This document shows positions 1 through 7,054 of a DNA stretch of 10,691 bases, one piece after another; position 1 is the stretch's first letter, and each line of letters opens with the position of its first letter. The notes under the pieces were generated by a model. It made no database searches, had not been told where the DNA came from, and saw nothing but the letters and a program-made list of their open reading frames with translations. Both the position numbers and the translations under genes were made by a program. Location: NCBI GenBank assembly GCA_046153915.1, contig JBJXFC010000138.1, positions 1 to 10,691 on the forward strand, read 5' to 3'. The DNA comes from JANNVZ01 sp046153915 (GTDB lineage: Bacteria; Bacteroidota; Bacteroidia; Flavobacteriales_D; Sanyastnellaceae).

Positions 1-26
1 GAAGCGGAATGGCAGACCATAACCAA

Positions 27-34
27 TAGATTTG
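27..34 (+). promoter_or_regulatory. Candidate -7 promoter element (TAnnTTTG) of the PhoD-like gene
   Basis: TAGATTTG matches the Bacteroidota sigma-ABfr -7 consensus TAnnTTTG exactly and ends 8 bp before the ATG at 43, so the transcript would be leaderless or nearly so. No TTG -33 element is visible at the expected spacing. The reading frame is also open through this motif to the window edge, so a chance match is possible. Confidence 0.35.
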
Positions 35-42
35 CACCCAAA

Positions 43-1380
43 ATGGAAATGATGCGAAACAGACTTTTAATTACAACGGTGTTTTTTCTTTCGGCTTTTT
101 TACTTCATGCTCAAGTTGAATTAAAGAGCGGACCCATGCTTGGCCATGTCGATTTGCGCGAAGCATGCGTGTGGGTGCAAACCAAAGATGCGCAGAAAGT
201 CTTGCTCACCTATTGGGCGAAAGGCGATACGGTGTATAATGAAGTAATTGCGGAAACCAATCAGGAAAATCATTTCATCTCACATTTGATTCTGACCGAT
301 CTCGAACCCGCAACGACGTATTATTACATTTTCGGCAATCCGAAATACCGTCGCGAAATGCATCAGCAATTTGAGTTCACTACACAAACGCTGTGGCAAT
401 ACCGCGCTGATCCTCCGCCATTTCGATTGGCTACCGGAAGTTGTACCTTCATCAATGAAGCAAAATACGACAGGCCAGGGGAGCCTTATGGGGGTGATAT
501 GTCCATCTTTGATACCATCGCAGCGCACAATCCTGATCTGATGTTGTGGCTTGGTGACAATATTTACCTGCGCGAGGTTGATTTTGGATCGAAAAGCGGA
601 ATCTATCATCGCTATGATCATATGCGCGAACAAGCGGGTTTGAAAAAACTAATGGCCGATTGTCCGAACTATGCCATTTGGGATGATCACGATTTTGGTC
701 CCAATGATGCCAATGGAAGTTATGTACACAAAGACTGGACTTTGCAGGCTTTCAAAGATTATTGGGCCAATCCATCTTATGGAGTGCCCGGTGTAGAAAA
801 TGGATTGGGAATTACGACGCAGTTTCAATTTCAGGATGTCGACTTTTTTCTGCTCGACAACCGGTACCACAAAGTAGCGCCAGATGTGGAAGGAAGGGAT
901 AGCACCACATTGCTCGGAGATGAACAGATTGAATGGCTCATACAGGCATTGAAGTACAGTCGGGCGCCATTTAAAATGGTAGCTATTGGTGGTCAGTTCT
1001 TAAATCCTGTTTCGAAGTTTGAGAATTATGCTAACTACTCAAAAGAAAGACAATACATCATCGATGCCATTGAGAAGAACAATATCAAGGGAGTGATCTT
1101 TCTTACAGGTGATCGCCACTGTGGAGAATTGTCGGAACTCAAACTCGCAAATGGTGAAGTGATTTATGATCTTACTGTTTCTCCTTTAACCAGCAAGGCC
1201 TATGATTTTACGACAGAAGAAAATACCTTGCGCACACCGGGAACTGTTGTGCCGGAGAGGCATTTTGCTACACTTGATTTTAGTGGTCCACTTAAAGAGA
1301 GAAAACTGGTAATTGCGGTATGGAATGGCAAGGGTGAAAAAAAATGGACTAAGATCATAGAACAATCAAAGACCAAGTAG
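43..1380 (+). CDS. Secreted PhoD-like metallophosphoesterase (alkaline phosphatase D family)
   Basis: Predicted 445-residue exported phosphodiesterase/phosphatase releasing phosphate from organic phosphoesters in the periplasm or outside the cell. An N-terminal signal peptide (about residues 1-24, hydrophobic core LLITTVFFLSAFLL, then HAQ) is followed by a PhoD-type N-terminal beta domain and the catalytic domain. Metal-site motifs visible in order are GSC (132-134; in the Bacillus PhoD structure a Cys ligates iron), LGDNIY (170-175), WDDHDFGPND (213-222) and TGDRHCGEL (355-363). All expected metal ligands appear present and the length is normal for compact Bacteroidota PhoD proteins. ATG codons at 43, 49 and 52 could each be the start; all keep the signal peptide. 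The frame stays open upstream to base 1, but the signal peptide argues against a longer protein. It lies 68 bp before the first GT-C gene on the same strand. Its substrate cannot be told from sequence. Confidence 0.9.
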   Translation: MEMMRNRLLITTVFFLSAFLLHAQVELKSGPMLGHVDLREACVWVQTKDAQKVLLTYWAKGDTVYNEVIAETNQENHFISHLILTDLEPATTYYYIFGNPKYRREMHQQFEFTTQTLWQYRADPPPFRLATGSCTFINEAKYDRPGEPYGGDMSIFDTIAAHNPDLMLWLGDNIYLREVDFGSKSGIYHRYDHMREQAGLKKLMADCPNYAIWDDHDFGPNDANGSYVHKDWTLQAFKDYWANPSYGVPGVENGLGITTQFQFQDVDFFLLDNRYHKVAPDVEGRDSTTLLGDEQIEWLIQALKYSRAPFKMVAIGGQFLNPVSKFENYANYSKERQYIIDAIEKNNIKGVIFLTGDRHCGELSELKLANGEVIYDLTVSPLTSKAYDFTTEENTLRTPGTVVPERHFATLDFSGPLKERKLVIAVWNGKGEKKWTKIIEQSKTK

Positions 1381-1448
1381 TCATTATTCAATAAACTGCA
1401 TCAAGAAACGCACCATTGAAGTTCACCAGGGAGACATTGCACGATGTG

Positions 1449-2861
1449 ATGAATAAAAAGTCATGCACGCTATTTGTGTTGGCTGTATTTTTTACATTGC
1501 TTCTGTCAACGATGGTTCAGCAAGGTTTATTTATGGACGGACTGATATATTCTGCCGTAGCGCATAATATGGCCAATGGTATCGGTACCTTTTGGGCACC
1601 GGTATTTTCGTCTACAACCTTAAATCCATTTTATGAGCATCCACCCCTTGCACTTGGAATGCAAAGCGTTTTTTTTTCGTTGTTGGGTCATTCTTTCCTC
1701 ATTGAAAAAATGTATTCTTTGTTAATGGCTTTGGCTATGCTTATTATAGTGAAAGCTTCATGGCAAGAGGCGTCTGGCAACGATGTCGACAAGCGCAGAG
1801 GATGGTGGATGCCTGTGCTGCTTTGGATTACTGTACCCATTTGTTTTTGGTGTTATCGAAACAATATGCTGGAAAACACCATTGCGCGATTTTCCGCGCT
1901 GGCATTCTATCTTATACTTCGCCAGAGAGAAAACAAACACGTTTTTTCATTCTATCATGTGTTGGCCGGAGTATTGGTTTTTTGTGGATTTTTATCCAAA
2001 GGATTGCCTGCGTTGTTCCCGCTGGCCGCTCCTTTTATCATAGCACTTTGTTTGCGTCCGGTAAGTTTGGCAAGAGGTATTTATCAATCTCTGCAAGTCA
2101 CTTTTGCATGTGTGTCTGCGGCAGTACTTGTTTATTTCACCACTGATTTTGCCACGAATTTTTCTAACTATTTAGAGATACAGGTAACTCCAAGTCTTAC
2201 CGGCCAAACTGTAGTTGGCCGCAGAACGGTGTTGCTTGAGGTGCTGGCTATGCAGGTGATTGGCCATGCCGCGTTGGTACTCGTTATTTATTTGGTGCAT
2301 GCCAAATGGGTGAAACGCAAAAAAGAGTTGACGTCTTTTAATAAAAGGATGATCGCAACATTTTTACTTGTGGGTTTAAGCGCATTGTTGCCCATGATGG
2401 TTAGTCCAAAACAACTTGGCTTTTACATCATGCCGTGTTTGCCCTATTTGAGTATTGCTTTGTCCATTTGGTTATTTCCGATGGTTGCACAAATTGGAAT
2501 TCAATTGGAGAACTGGAAATACTTCAGATCTTTGAATGGGACCGTTTCTTCTTTGATCTTTGTTCCTGTGATTGTAGTGGCAATCTTTTTTGGCGAAATT
2601 TCGCGGGATAAAAATCATTTGCCTGATGTAATTTTGATAGGAGAAATGATAGGCCAGCATACAACCATTTCTGCCTCTGAAGCGCTGTATCCTGACTGGA
2701 GACTCATGGGGTATTTTCAGCGTTTTTATTTCATTGCAATTGACCGCAATGGCAAAGAATTGGAGTACCATATTTTGAATAAAGACGAAGCCATCCCCGA
2801 ACACTATGTGAAAGTGGATTTGAATTTAATTAGTTTAAAACTGGTAAAAAGACAATCATAA
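1449..2861 (+). CDS. GT-C membrane glycosyltransferase, PMT_2/ArnT-like
   Basis: Predicted 470-residue integral membrane glycosyltransferase with about ten hydrophobic segments. This fold transfers a sugar from a polyprenyl-phosphate donor to an acceptor on the outer face of the inner membrane. After a first membrane span (about residues 6-24) comes the short first periplasmic loop with the likely catalytic aspartate in MDGLIYS (D30). The second family landmark, YEHPPL (62-67), corresponds to the E-x-PPL stretch of ArnT/PMT_2 enzymes. The residue after the aspartate is Gly instead of the common Glu. The frame opens further upstream at a TTG (1416), but the ATG at 1449 is preferred because it sits right before the first span and leaves a typical short MNKK cytoplasmic end. 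No Shine-Dalgarno sequence is seen. The next gene starts 14 bp downstream and is also GT-C, so co-transcription is likely. Acceptor and donor sugar are unknown. Confidence 0.8.
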   Translation: MNKKSCTLFVLAVFFTLLLSTMVQQGLFMDGLIYSAVAHNMANGIGTFWAPVFSSTTLNPFYEHPPLALGMQSVFFSLLGHSFLIEKMYSLLMALAMLIIVKASWQEASGNDVDKRRGWWMPVLLWITVPICFWCYRNNMLENTIARFSALAFYLILRQRENKHVFSFYHVLAGVLVFCGFLSKGLPALFPLAAPFIIALCLRPVSLARGIYQSLQVTFACVSAAVLVYFTTDFATNFSNYLEIQVTPSLTGQTVVGRRTVLLEVLAMQVIGHAALVLVIYLVHAKWVKRKKELTSFNKRMIATFLLVGLSALLPMMVSPKQLGFYIMPCLPYLSIALSIWLFPMVAQIGIQLENWKYFRSLNGTVSSLIFVPVIVVAIFFGEISRDKNHLPDVILIGEMIGQHTTISASEALYPDWRLMGYFQRFYFIAIDRNGKELEYHILNKDEAIPEHYVKVDLNLISLKLVKRQS

Positions 2862-2875
2862 AACAGCTAAGGACG

Positions 2876-4462
2876 ATGATAGAAAAATGGGTTCAAAAAT
2901 TTCATGCCAAACCATTGAGGAATATCATTCTTCTTGCATTTCTGGTGCGATTAATTGCAGTGTTTTTTGCCAAAGGATATGCCATGCACGATGATCAGTT
3001 TCTGACGATAGAACCTGCTTCATCCTGGGCCTACGGACTCAATAACGGCGATTGGCTTCCCGGAATTGGAAACACCAACGAACACCCTGAACCCATCAGT
3101 TTTTTTTATCTCGGTTTTTTGTTTGTCTGTTTTAAGATTTTGCGTGCGCTGGACATTGAAAATCCGGATACACAAATGTTCTACATCCGTTTTTTGCAGG
3201 CCGTTTATTCTTTGCTCACCGTCTACTATGCTTATAAAATAACGGAGCGCCTTTCAGGAACCAAAAATGCCATTCAGGTCGGTTTGCTTTTGGCTTTGAT
3301 GGCCATTGTTCCCAATTTTAGCGTGCGCAATTTGGTGGAGTTTACGTGCATGCCTCCTTTGCTTATTGGCTTTTGGTTGTTGCTTTCAAATTTCAATTTT
3401 GCCGGTTCGGGCTTTAAAACAATTGAGCTGGCTGACTTGAGGAAGGATATTCTAAACTGGAAATTTATCGGCGCTGCAATTGCGATGGGTCTGGCTGTCG
3501 GACTGCGATTTCAAACCGGACTTCTTGTTGCTTTGGTTGGTCTGATGCTGTTATTGCAACGCGGTATCCTGTCTGCAATTGTATTTGGATTTATTTCTTT
3601 CAGTGCTTTTTTTCTCACCCAGATCGATGATGTTTTGTTGTGGGGAGGTCAGCCTTTTCAGCATCTTCAGGGGTATTTTTCGTACAACAGCAAAAATGCC
3701 AACAACTATCCGGGTTCTCCTTTTGCATACTTAAGTCTCATTGCACTTTATATTCTTCCTCCGGTAAGTTTGTTTTTGATGTACGGTTTTTTCAGGCAAT
3801 GGAAAAAGCAGGCCATGATCTTTATTCCGATTTTTGGATTTTTGATTTTTCATATCGTGTATCCAAATCGTCAGGAGCGTTTTATCCTGCCCGCACTTCC
3901 ATTCATAGTCATGTTGGGTGTTATAGGTTGGAATGAGTTTATCCTTACGTCGCAATTTTGGGCTAGACGAAAACAAGTGTTGCAATTTTGTTTCTCATTC
4001 TTTTGGGTCATAAATATTGCGGGTATGCTGGTGTTTTGTTTTACCTACAGCAAAAAGGCAAGAGTAGAAGCCATGCTTTATCTATACCATCAGGGCGATT
4101 GTGTGAACTTTGTGCGAGAGGCCACACACAGCGATGGAGCGAGCATGCCGCCTCAGTTCTACAGCGGTCATACCTGGCCTGCCTATTATTATTGGAATGA
4201 TGAGACCAATGTAGAAGAAGTGATTGCGGGTTTCCCATTGGAAGAGGAACAATTTAGCCGAAGGCTGCACAAAAAACCAATTCCAAATTATTACCTTTTT
4301 TACGACGATGCACAATTGGAAAGCAGAGTGAATCGAATCAAACAACAAGTACCAACTTTAACGTATGCAACTACAATTGAAGCTGGTTGGTTCGATAAAT
4401 TATTGCATAGTCTCAATGAAAAAAATGCGATTGAGAAAATACATATTTACAAGGTGGAATGA
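2876..4462 (+). CDS. GT-C membrane glycosyltransferase, GT22 (ALG9/PIG-B)-like
   Basis: Predicted 528-residue multi-span membrane protein. The first span (about residues 16-33) leads into GYAMHDDQF, with H38-D39-D40 at the place of the His-Pro-Asp-Glu catalytic loop motif of GT22 mannosyltransferases. NRQERFILPALPF (331-343) closely resembles the HKEERFxLPxxP signature of ALG9, ALG12 and PIG-B, and VRNLVEF after the second luminal loop also fits that family. Roughly the last 120 residues are hydrophilic and should form a soluble C-terminal domain. Such enzymes use polyprenyl-phosphate sugars as donors, often mannose in eukaryotes; the donor here is unknown. The ATG at 2876 is the first in frame and lies 14 bp after the preceding GT-C gene, so the two probably form an operon. 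An AGAYNNN repeat array starts 6 bp after the stop codon. Confidence 0.75.
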   Translation: MIEKWVQKFHAKPLRNIILLAFLVRLIAVFFAKGYAMHDDQFLTIEPASSWAYGLNNGDWLPGIGNTNEHPEPISFFYLGFLFVCFKILRALDIENPDTQMFYIRFLQAVYSLLTVYYAYKITERLSGTKNAIQVGLLLALMAIVPNFSVRNLVEFTCMPPLLIGFWLLLSNFNFAGSGFKTIELADLRKDILNWKFIGAAIAMGLAVGLRFQTGLLVALVGLMLLLQRGILSAIVFGFISFSAFFLTQIDDVLLWGGQPFQHLQGYFSYNSKNANNYPGSPFAYLSLIALYILPPVSLFLMYGFFRQWKKQAMIFIPIFGFLIFHIVYPNRQERFILPALPFIVMLGVIGWNEFILTSQFWARRKQVLQFCFSFFWVINIAGMLVFCFTYSKKARVEAMLYLYHQGDCVNFVREATHSDGASMPPQFYSGHTWPAYYYWNDETNVEEVIAGFPLEEEQFSRRLHKKPIPNYYLFYDDAQLESRVNRIKQQVPTLTYATTIEAGWFDKLLHSLNEKNAIEKIHIYKVE

Positions 4463-4468
4463 AATGCA

Positions 4469-4503
4469 AGACACAAGACTCTAGATTAAAGACACAAGAC
4501 TCT
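4469..4503 (+). repeat. Five-unit heptanucleotide array (AGAYNNN family)
   Basis: Five consecutive 7-bp units read AGACACA, AGACTCT, AGATTAA, AGACACA, AGACTCT. The first 14 bp recur as units 4 and 5, giving a 15-bp direct repeat at 4468-4482 and 4489-4503. The array begins 6 bp after the stop codon of the GT22-like gene and reads AGAC in that gene's sense direction. It belongs to the same family as the arrays at 7728-7797 and 7846-7880. Function unknown; it carries no open frame of note. Confidence 0.8.
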
Positions 4504-4569
4504 CCGGCCTTGCACCCTAAAAAATCACGAAATCCGAAGCAATTTGAAGGGATTATTTTGTAAAGAAGC

Positions 4570-4728
4570 AGGTCCCTCGCTTCGCTCGGGATGATAGTTA
4601 TAATGAAGTAGGGGGGTTCATAGAAAGAGGTGAAGAGAAAGGGCAGCGCAGCGGCCCTTTCTCTTCACCTCTTTCTGCGCTCCTGACCAACCGGCAGACC
4701 TGTCATCCCGAAGCGCAGCGAGGGACCT
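4570..4728. repeat. Nested inverted-repeat element (MITE-like or palindromic intergenic repeat)
   Basis: The outer arms 4570-4594 and 4703-4728 are inverted copies of about 25 bp, differing by one substitution and one indel. The core of these arms is the GTCCCTCGC...GGGATGA type. Nested inside is a perfect stem at 4622-4676. The string AGCGCAGCG occurs both in the inner loop (4645-4653) and in the right outer arm (4712-4720). There is no open reading frame of coding character. I recall strings like the outer arms as recurrent intergenic repeats in many bacterial genomes, but copy number here cannot be judged from one window. It sits between convergent genes. TTTGTA flanks it loosely at 4557-4562 and 4728-4733, too weak to call a target-site duplication. 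Confidence 0.7.
4622..4676. terminator. Perfect 23-bp stem with 9-nt loop, possible bidirectional terminator
   Basis: Bases 4622-4644 are exactly complementary to 4654-4676 (inner end GGGC/GCCC), with the 9-nt loop AGCGCAGCG. This is the strongest hairpin in the window and lies between the 3' ends of the + strand GT22-like gene and the - strand secreted protein gene, where it could stop transcription from both sides. There is no T run after the stem on either strand, so classical intrinsic termination is not shown; the stem may instead be part of a mobile palindromic repeat or act in RNA processing. Confidence 0.4.
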
Positions 4729-4758
4729 TTGTATCTACCCCCAAAAACAGTCGCTCGA

Positions 4759-6663
4759 TCAACGAATAATTGTAATACTGCCCGATTTGTGCACCACGTC
4801 GCCAGAAATCTCCAGTGTCATGATCCAATCGTAAACGCCATCCGGAACATAATATCTGCTGCCCAGCATTCCGCCATCCCAAACATCGTAGAGATTATTC
4901 GTTTCAAAGACTACTTCTCCCCAACGATTAAAAATGGTGAATTGATAAGAATCCAGTTCGAAATTGACATAAATGGAAGGTTGGAAAACCTCATTGATAT
5001 TATCTGCATCCGGTGTAAAACAGTTTGGAACGTAGACATACAAAATAGGACATTCCACTACGGAAACACTTACGTCAATGGTTTCACAAATGTTCTCGAA
5101 TGTCGCAGTATAAATTCCTGCGTATTGAACGGAAATACTATCGGCAATTTCTCCTGTAGACCAAACAAGATCTTCCAATCCATGGATGTCTTTGATGGTA
5201 ACGGCACCACCCTCTGCAATGCATGAAGCGGAAGTCGTCAGAATGGGGTCAACGGCAGCAATCTCGTCGATCTGGATGGAATCTGTCGCCTCGCATGCGC
5301 CTTTGGTAACTGTTACGCTGTATTCGCCAGCTGTGGTAACGGTAAGAATGGCCTGATCAAATCCCGTGTTCCAGTCGTATTGGGCATTTGTTATATTGGT
5401 TCCAATGAAGAATGGATCGTTGTAACAAATTGTTGTGTCATTGCCTAATTCAATTTCGATTGCTTCGTCGAAATCGATCTGTACAGCATCGGTGCCACTG
5501 CAAATGCCTTGCGTTACAGTAACTGAGTATATCCCGGCTGTGGTAACTTCGTATTGACCTGATGTTGATCCATCCTGCCATAGGTATGTTTGACCTGGTT
5601 GTGTGACATCCAGAATAGCAGATTCTCCTTCGCATAAAGTCTGGTCAATGCCAAGATTTACAGGAATTATCGCAGAGTAAATTAACTCAACGTCGTCTGT
5701 CGCGGAGCAATTGCCAATAGAAACGGTGACGGTATAAGTTCCGGCCAGAGATGCTGTGTAGGTTGCACCAGTGGATCCGTCTTGCCAGACATAGGTCGCG
5801 TTGGGCGTTGTGGCATCCCAAGTATAAGACTCGCCTGCGCACAATTCCACATCATCTCCAAGATCAATTGCCGGAGGATTGGCTACGGTGATATTCACGG
5901 TATCAGAATATACACAATCGCCAACTGTCGCAATTACAAAAACTTCTTCGGTAACACTGGTTGAATAGATACCATTGGTGGAACCGTCATTCCATTCATA
6001 AGTAGCAGTTGGAATGTTTACTGAGAAGTCTGCAGTTTCACCCGTACAAAGTGTTTGGTCGGGCCCCAGATCAACAACCTCAGGGCAGGTTGGAGTTGAA
6101 AACGCGAAATTGTCGATTTGTGTCCAGTAGCCTGTATCACCGCCGCCACCACTGCTGATTAAGCTGGCAGATATGTAGATATCCGAACTGGGTGCAATAA
6201 ATGTGGTGGTGCGTTGTGTCCAAACCGATTCTGTTGGTGTAGGGCCGGTGTAAACAATAGTGCCCACGGATGTGGGCGATGAAGAAACCCCAATTTTTAC
6301 GCTGAGTGGCCCTGATGAAAATTGGCCGCAACCTTTGTCCCAGAAGGTGATGGTGTATTCCTGACCAGCTACAAGAGGGCTGCTAAGTTCCATGGTGATG
6401 GCATCTGTTTCACCTCCTGTTAAACAAACGAACCACTCGTTGCTCTGCGCAAAACCACAATACGTATTGGACGTGACAATATCCATGTTTTCGAAAGTTC
6501 CGAAAGCGATGGTATTTGACATAAATCCATTGAAGGTAGTATTGGCCAGGTTTATTTGATCAAAACCTGCTGTATTGATTTCAAAATCGCCATTAAGGAA
6601 ATCCTGCGATTTCGCAACTGGTGCAACAAAAAAAACGGTCAAAAATAGAATCAGGTATTTCAT
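4759..6663 (-). CDS. Secreted T9SS type B cargo with four 69-residue Ig/PKD-like repeats
   Basis: Predicted 634-residue protein exported by Sec and then by the type IX secretion system to the cell surface or medium. Signal peptide: MKYLILFLTVFFVAPVAKS, cut before Q20. Residues 20 to about 195 form a beta-rich region resembling carbohydrate-binding jelly-roll modules. Repeats begin at L199, L268, L337 and L406, exactly 69 residues apart, with the pattern LGxDxxLCxGE...TYxWxDGS...GxYxVTVxxGxC; the two cysteines per repeat could form a disulfide. A degenerate fifth copy spans 475-539. Residues 540-634 are a gliding-motility-associated C-terminal (CHU_C/TIGR04131-like) sorting domain, with TPDADNINEVF, FNRWGEVVFET and VPDGVYDW motifs. 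Start at 6663: an in-frame ATG at 6726 would put 21 non-signal residues in front and would include the promoter motif. Likely an adhesin or surface glycan-binding protein; no enzyme domain is recognised. Confidence 0.88.
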   Translation of the reverse strand: MKYLILFLTVFFVAPVAKSQDFLNGDFEINTAGFDQINLANTTFNGFMSNTIAFGTFENMDIVTSNTYCGFAQSNEWFVCLTGGETDAITMELSSPLVAGQEYTITFWDKGCGQFSSGPLSVKIGVSSSPTSVGTIVYTGPTPTESVWTQRTTTFIAPSSDIYISASLISSGGGGDTGYWTQIDNFAFSTPTCPEVVDLGPDQTLCTGETADFSVNIPTATYEWNDGSTNGIYSTSVTEEVFVIATVGDCVYSDTVNITVANPPAIDLGDDVELCAGESYTWDATTPNATYVWQDGSTGATYTASLAGTYTVTVSIGNCSATDDVELIYSAIIPVNLGIDQTLCEGESAILDVTQPGQTYLWQDGSTSGQYEVTTAGIYSVTVTQGICSGTDAVQIDFDEAIEIELGNDTTICYNDPFFIGTNITNAQYDWNTGFDQAILTVTTAGEYSVTVTKGACEATDSIQIDEIAAVDPILTTSASCIAEGGAVTIKDIHGLEDLVWSTGEIADSISVQYAGIYTATFENICETIDVSVSVVECPILYVYVPNCFTPDADNINEVFQPSIYVNFELDSYQFTIFNRWGEVVFETNNLYDVWDGGMLGSRYYVPDGVYDWIMTLEISGDVVHKSGSITIIR

Positions 6664-6709
6664 GCAAAATAATGACTGCCATACTACCTTTTGAGTTGCA
6701 TGGATGCGG

Positions 6710-6717
6710 CAAAGGTA
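6710..6717 (-). promoter_or_regulatory. Candidate -7 promoter element of the T9SS cargo gene
   Basis: On the minus strand TACCTTTG matches TAnnTTTG exactly, placing the transcript start near 6703 and giving a 5' UTR of roughly 40 bases before the ATG at 6663. A TTTG lies upstream but only about 14 bp away, closer than the usual -33 spacing of about 19 bp, so the -33 element is uncertain. Confidence 0.4.
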
Positions 6718-7020
6718 GGCTATCATAGAAGCAAAGCGGTTTTAAGTTCCGACAAATAACACGATGTCAGAACAGGTACTTTTCCATAACAAATAGCGTT
6801 TATTATTATAACACTTGAGGCACGATGCCAGGGTGGATGTTTGAAATGTTTGAGTTATAGGGAATTAAGCCAATTGGAACAAACCAAAATAATCTGGCAA
6901 TATTTGAATTATTGTACGCCATTTCTTCTAACAATTTTGAATTTTAGGGATTTATCTGTTGTGCACGGAGTTCTGGCCATTGTGTCCGACTTTATACATT
7001 GAAACTAATTAGGGAGGATT

Positions 7021-7050
7021 TTGAATTCATTTTTCAATTCCCTATTCTTG
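7021..7050 (+). promoter_or_regulatory. Candidate -33/-7 promoter of the DUF2461 gene
   Basis: TTG at 7021-7023 (within TTTTG) is followed after 19 bp by TATTCTTG (7043-7050), one mismatch from TAnnTTTG. Spacing fits Bacteroidota promoters well. The -7 element ends 4 bp before the ATG at 7055, so transcription would start at or very near the start codon, giving a leaderless message. Confidence 0.4.
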
Positions 7051-7054
7051 CTAA

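Larger units (their letters stand above)
6664..7054. other. 391-bp divergent intergenic region
   Basis: Noncoding stretch between the 5' ends of the T9SS cargo gene (- strand) and the DUF2461 gene (+ strand). It is AT-rich. Apart from promoter candidates near each end, I see no tRNA, no strong hairpin, no repeat and no reading frame of coding quality in the central part (about 6720-7010). The GGGAGG at 7012-7017 is too far from the ATG at 7055 to be a ribosome binding site. Confidence 0.6.

Noticed and set aside
1..42. Upstream extension of the PhoD-like protein or end of a preceding gene
   Set aside because: The frame is open to the window edge, but 14 codons are too few to judge and the signal peptide supports a start at 43-52.
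1416..1448. Upstream TTG start for the first GT-C gene
   Set aside because: It would add 11 polar residues before the first membrane span; the ATG at 1449 gives a standard short cytoplasmic N-terminus.
1760..2146. 128-codon + strand open frame inside the first GT-C gene
   Set aside because: Overlaps conserved coding sequence in another frame, with no family features.
4729..5226. 165-codon + strand open frame opposite the T9SS cargo gene
   Set aside because: Antisense to the conserved sorting domain, no recognisable domain and a cysteine/asparagine-rich composition typical of shadow frames.
6664..6726. In-frame ATG at 6726 extending the T9SS cargo protein by 21 residues
   Set aside because: The signal peptide clearly begins at MKYLILF (6663), and the extension contains the exact -7 promoter motif, so it is more likely untranslated.
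6826..6861. Very short frame ATG-CCA...TTA-TAG in the divergent intergenic region
   Set aside because: Eleven codons, no ribosome binding context and no repeat or attenuator structure next to it.
7011..7017. Shine-Dalgarno-like AGGGAGG before the DUF2461 gene
   Set aside because: About 38 bp from the ATG, too far to act as a ribosome binding site, and Bacteroidota rarely use one.
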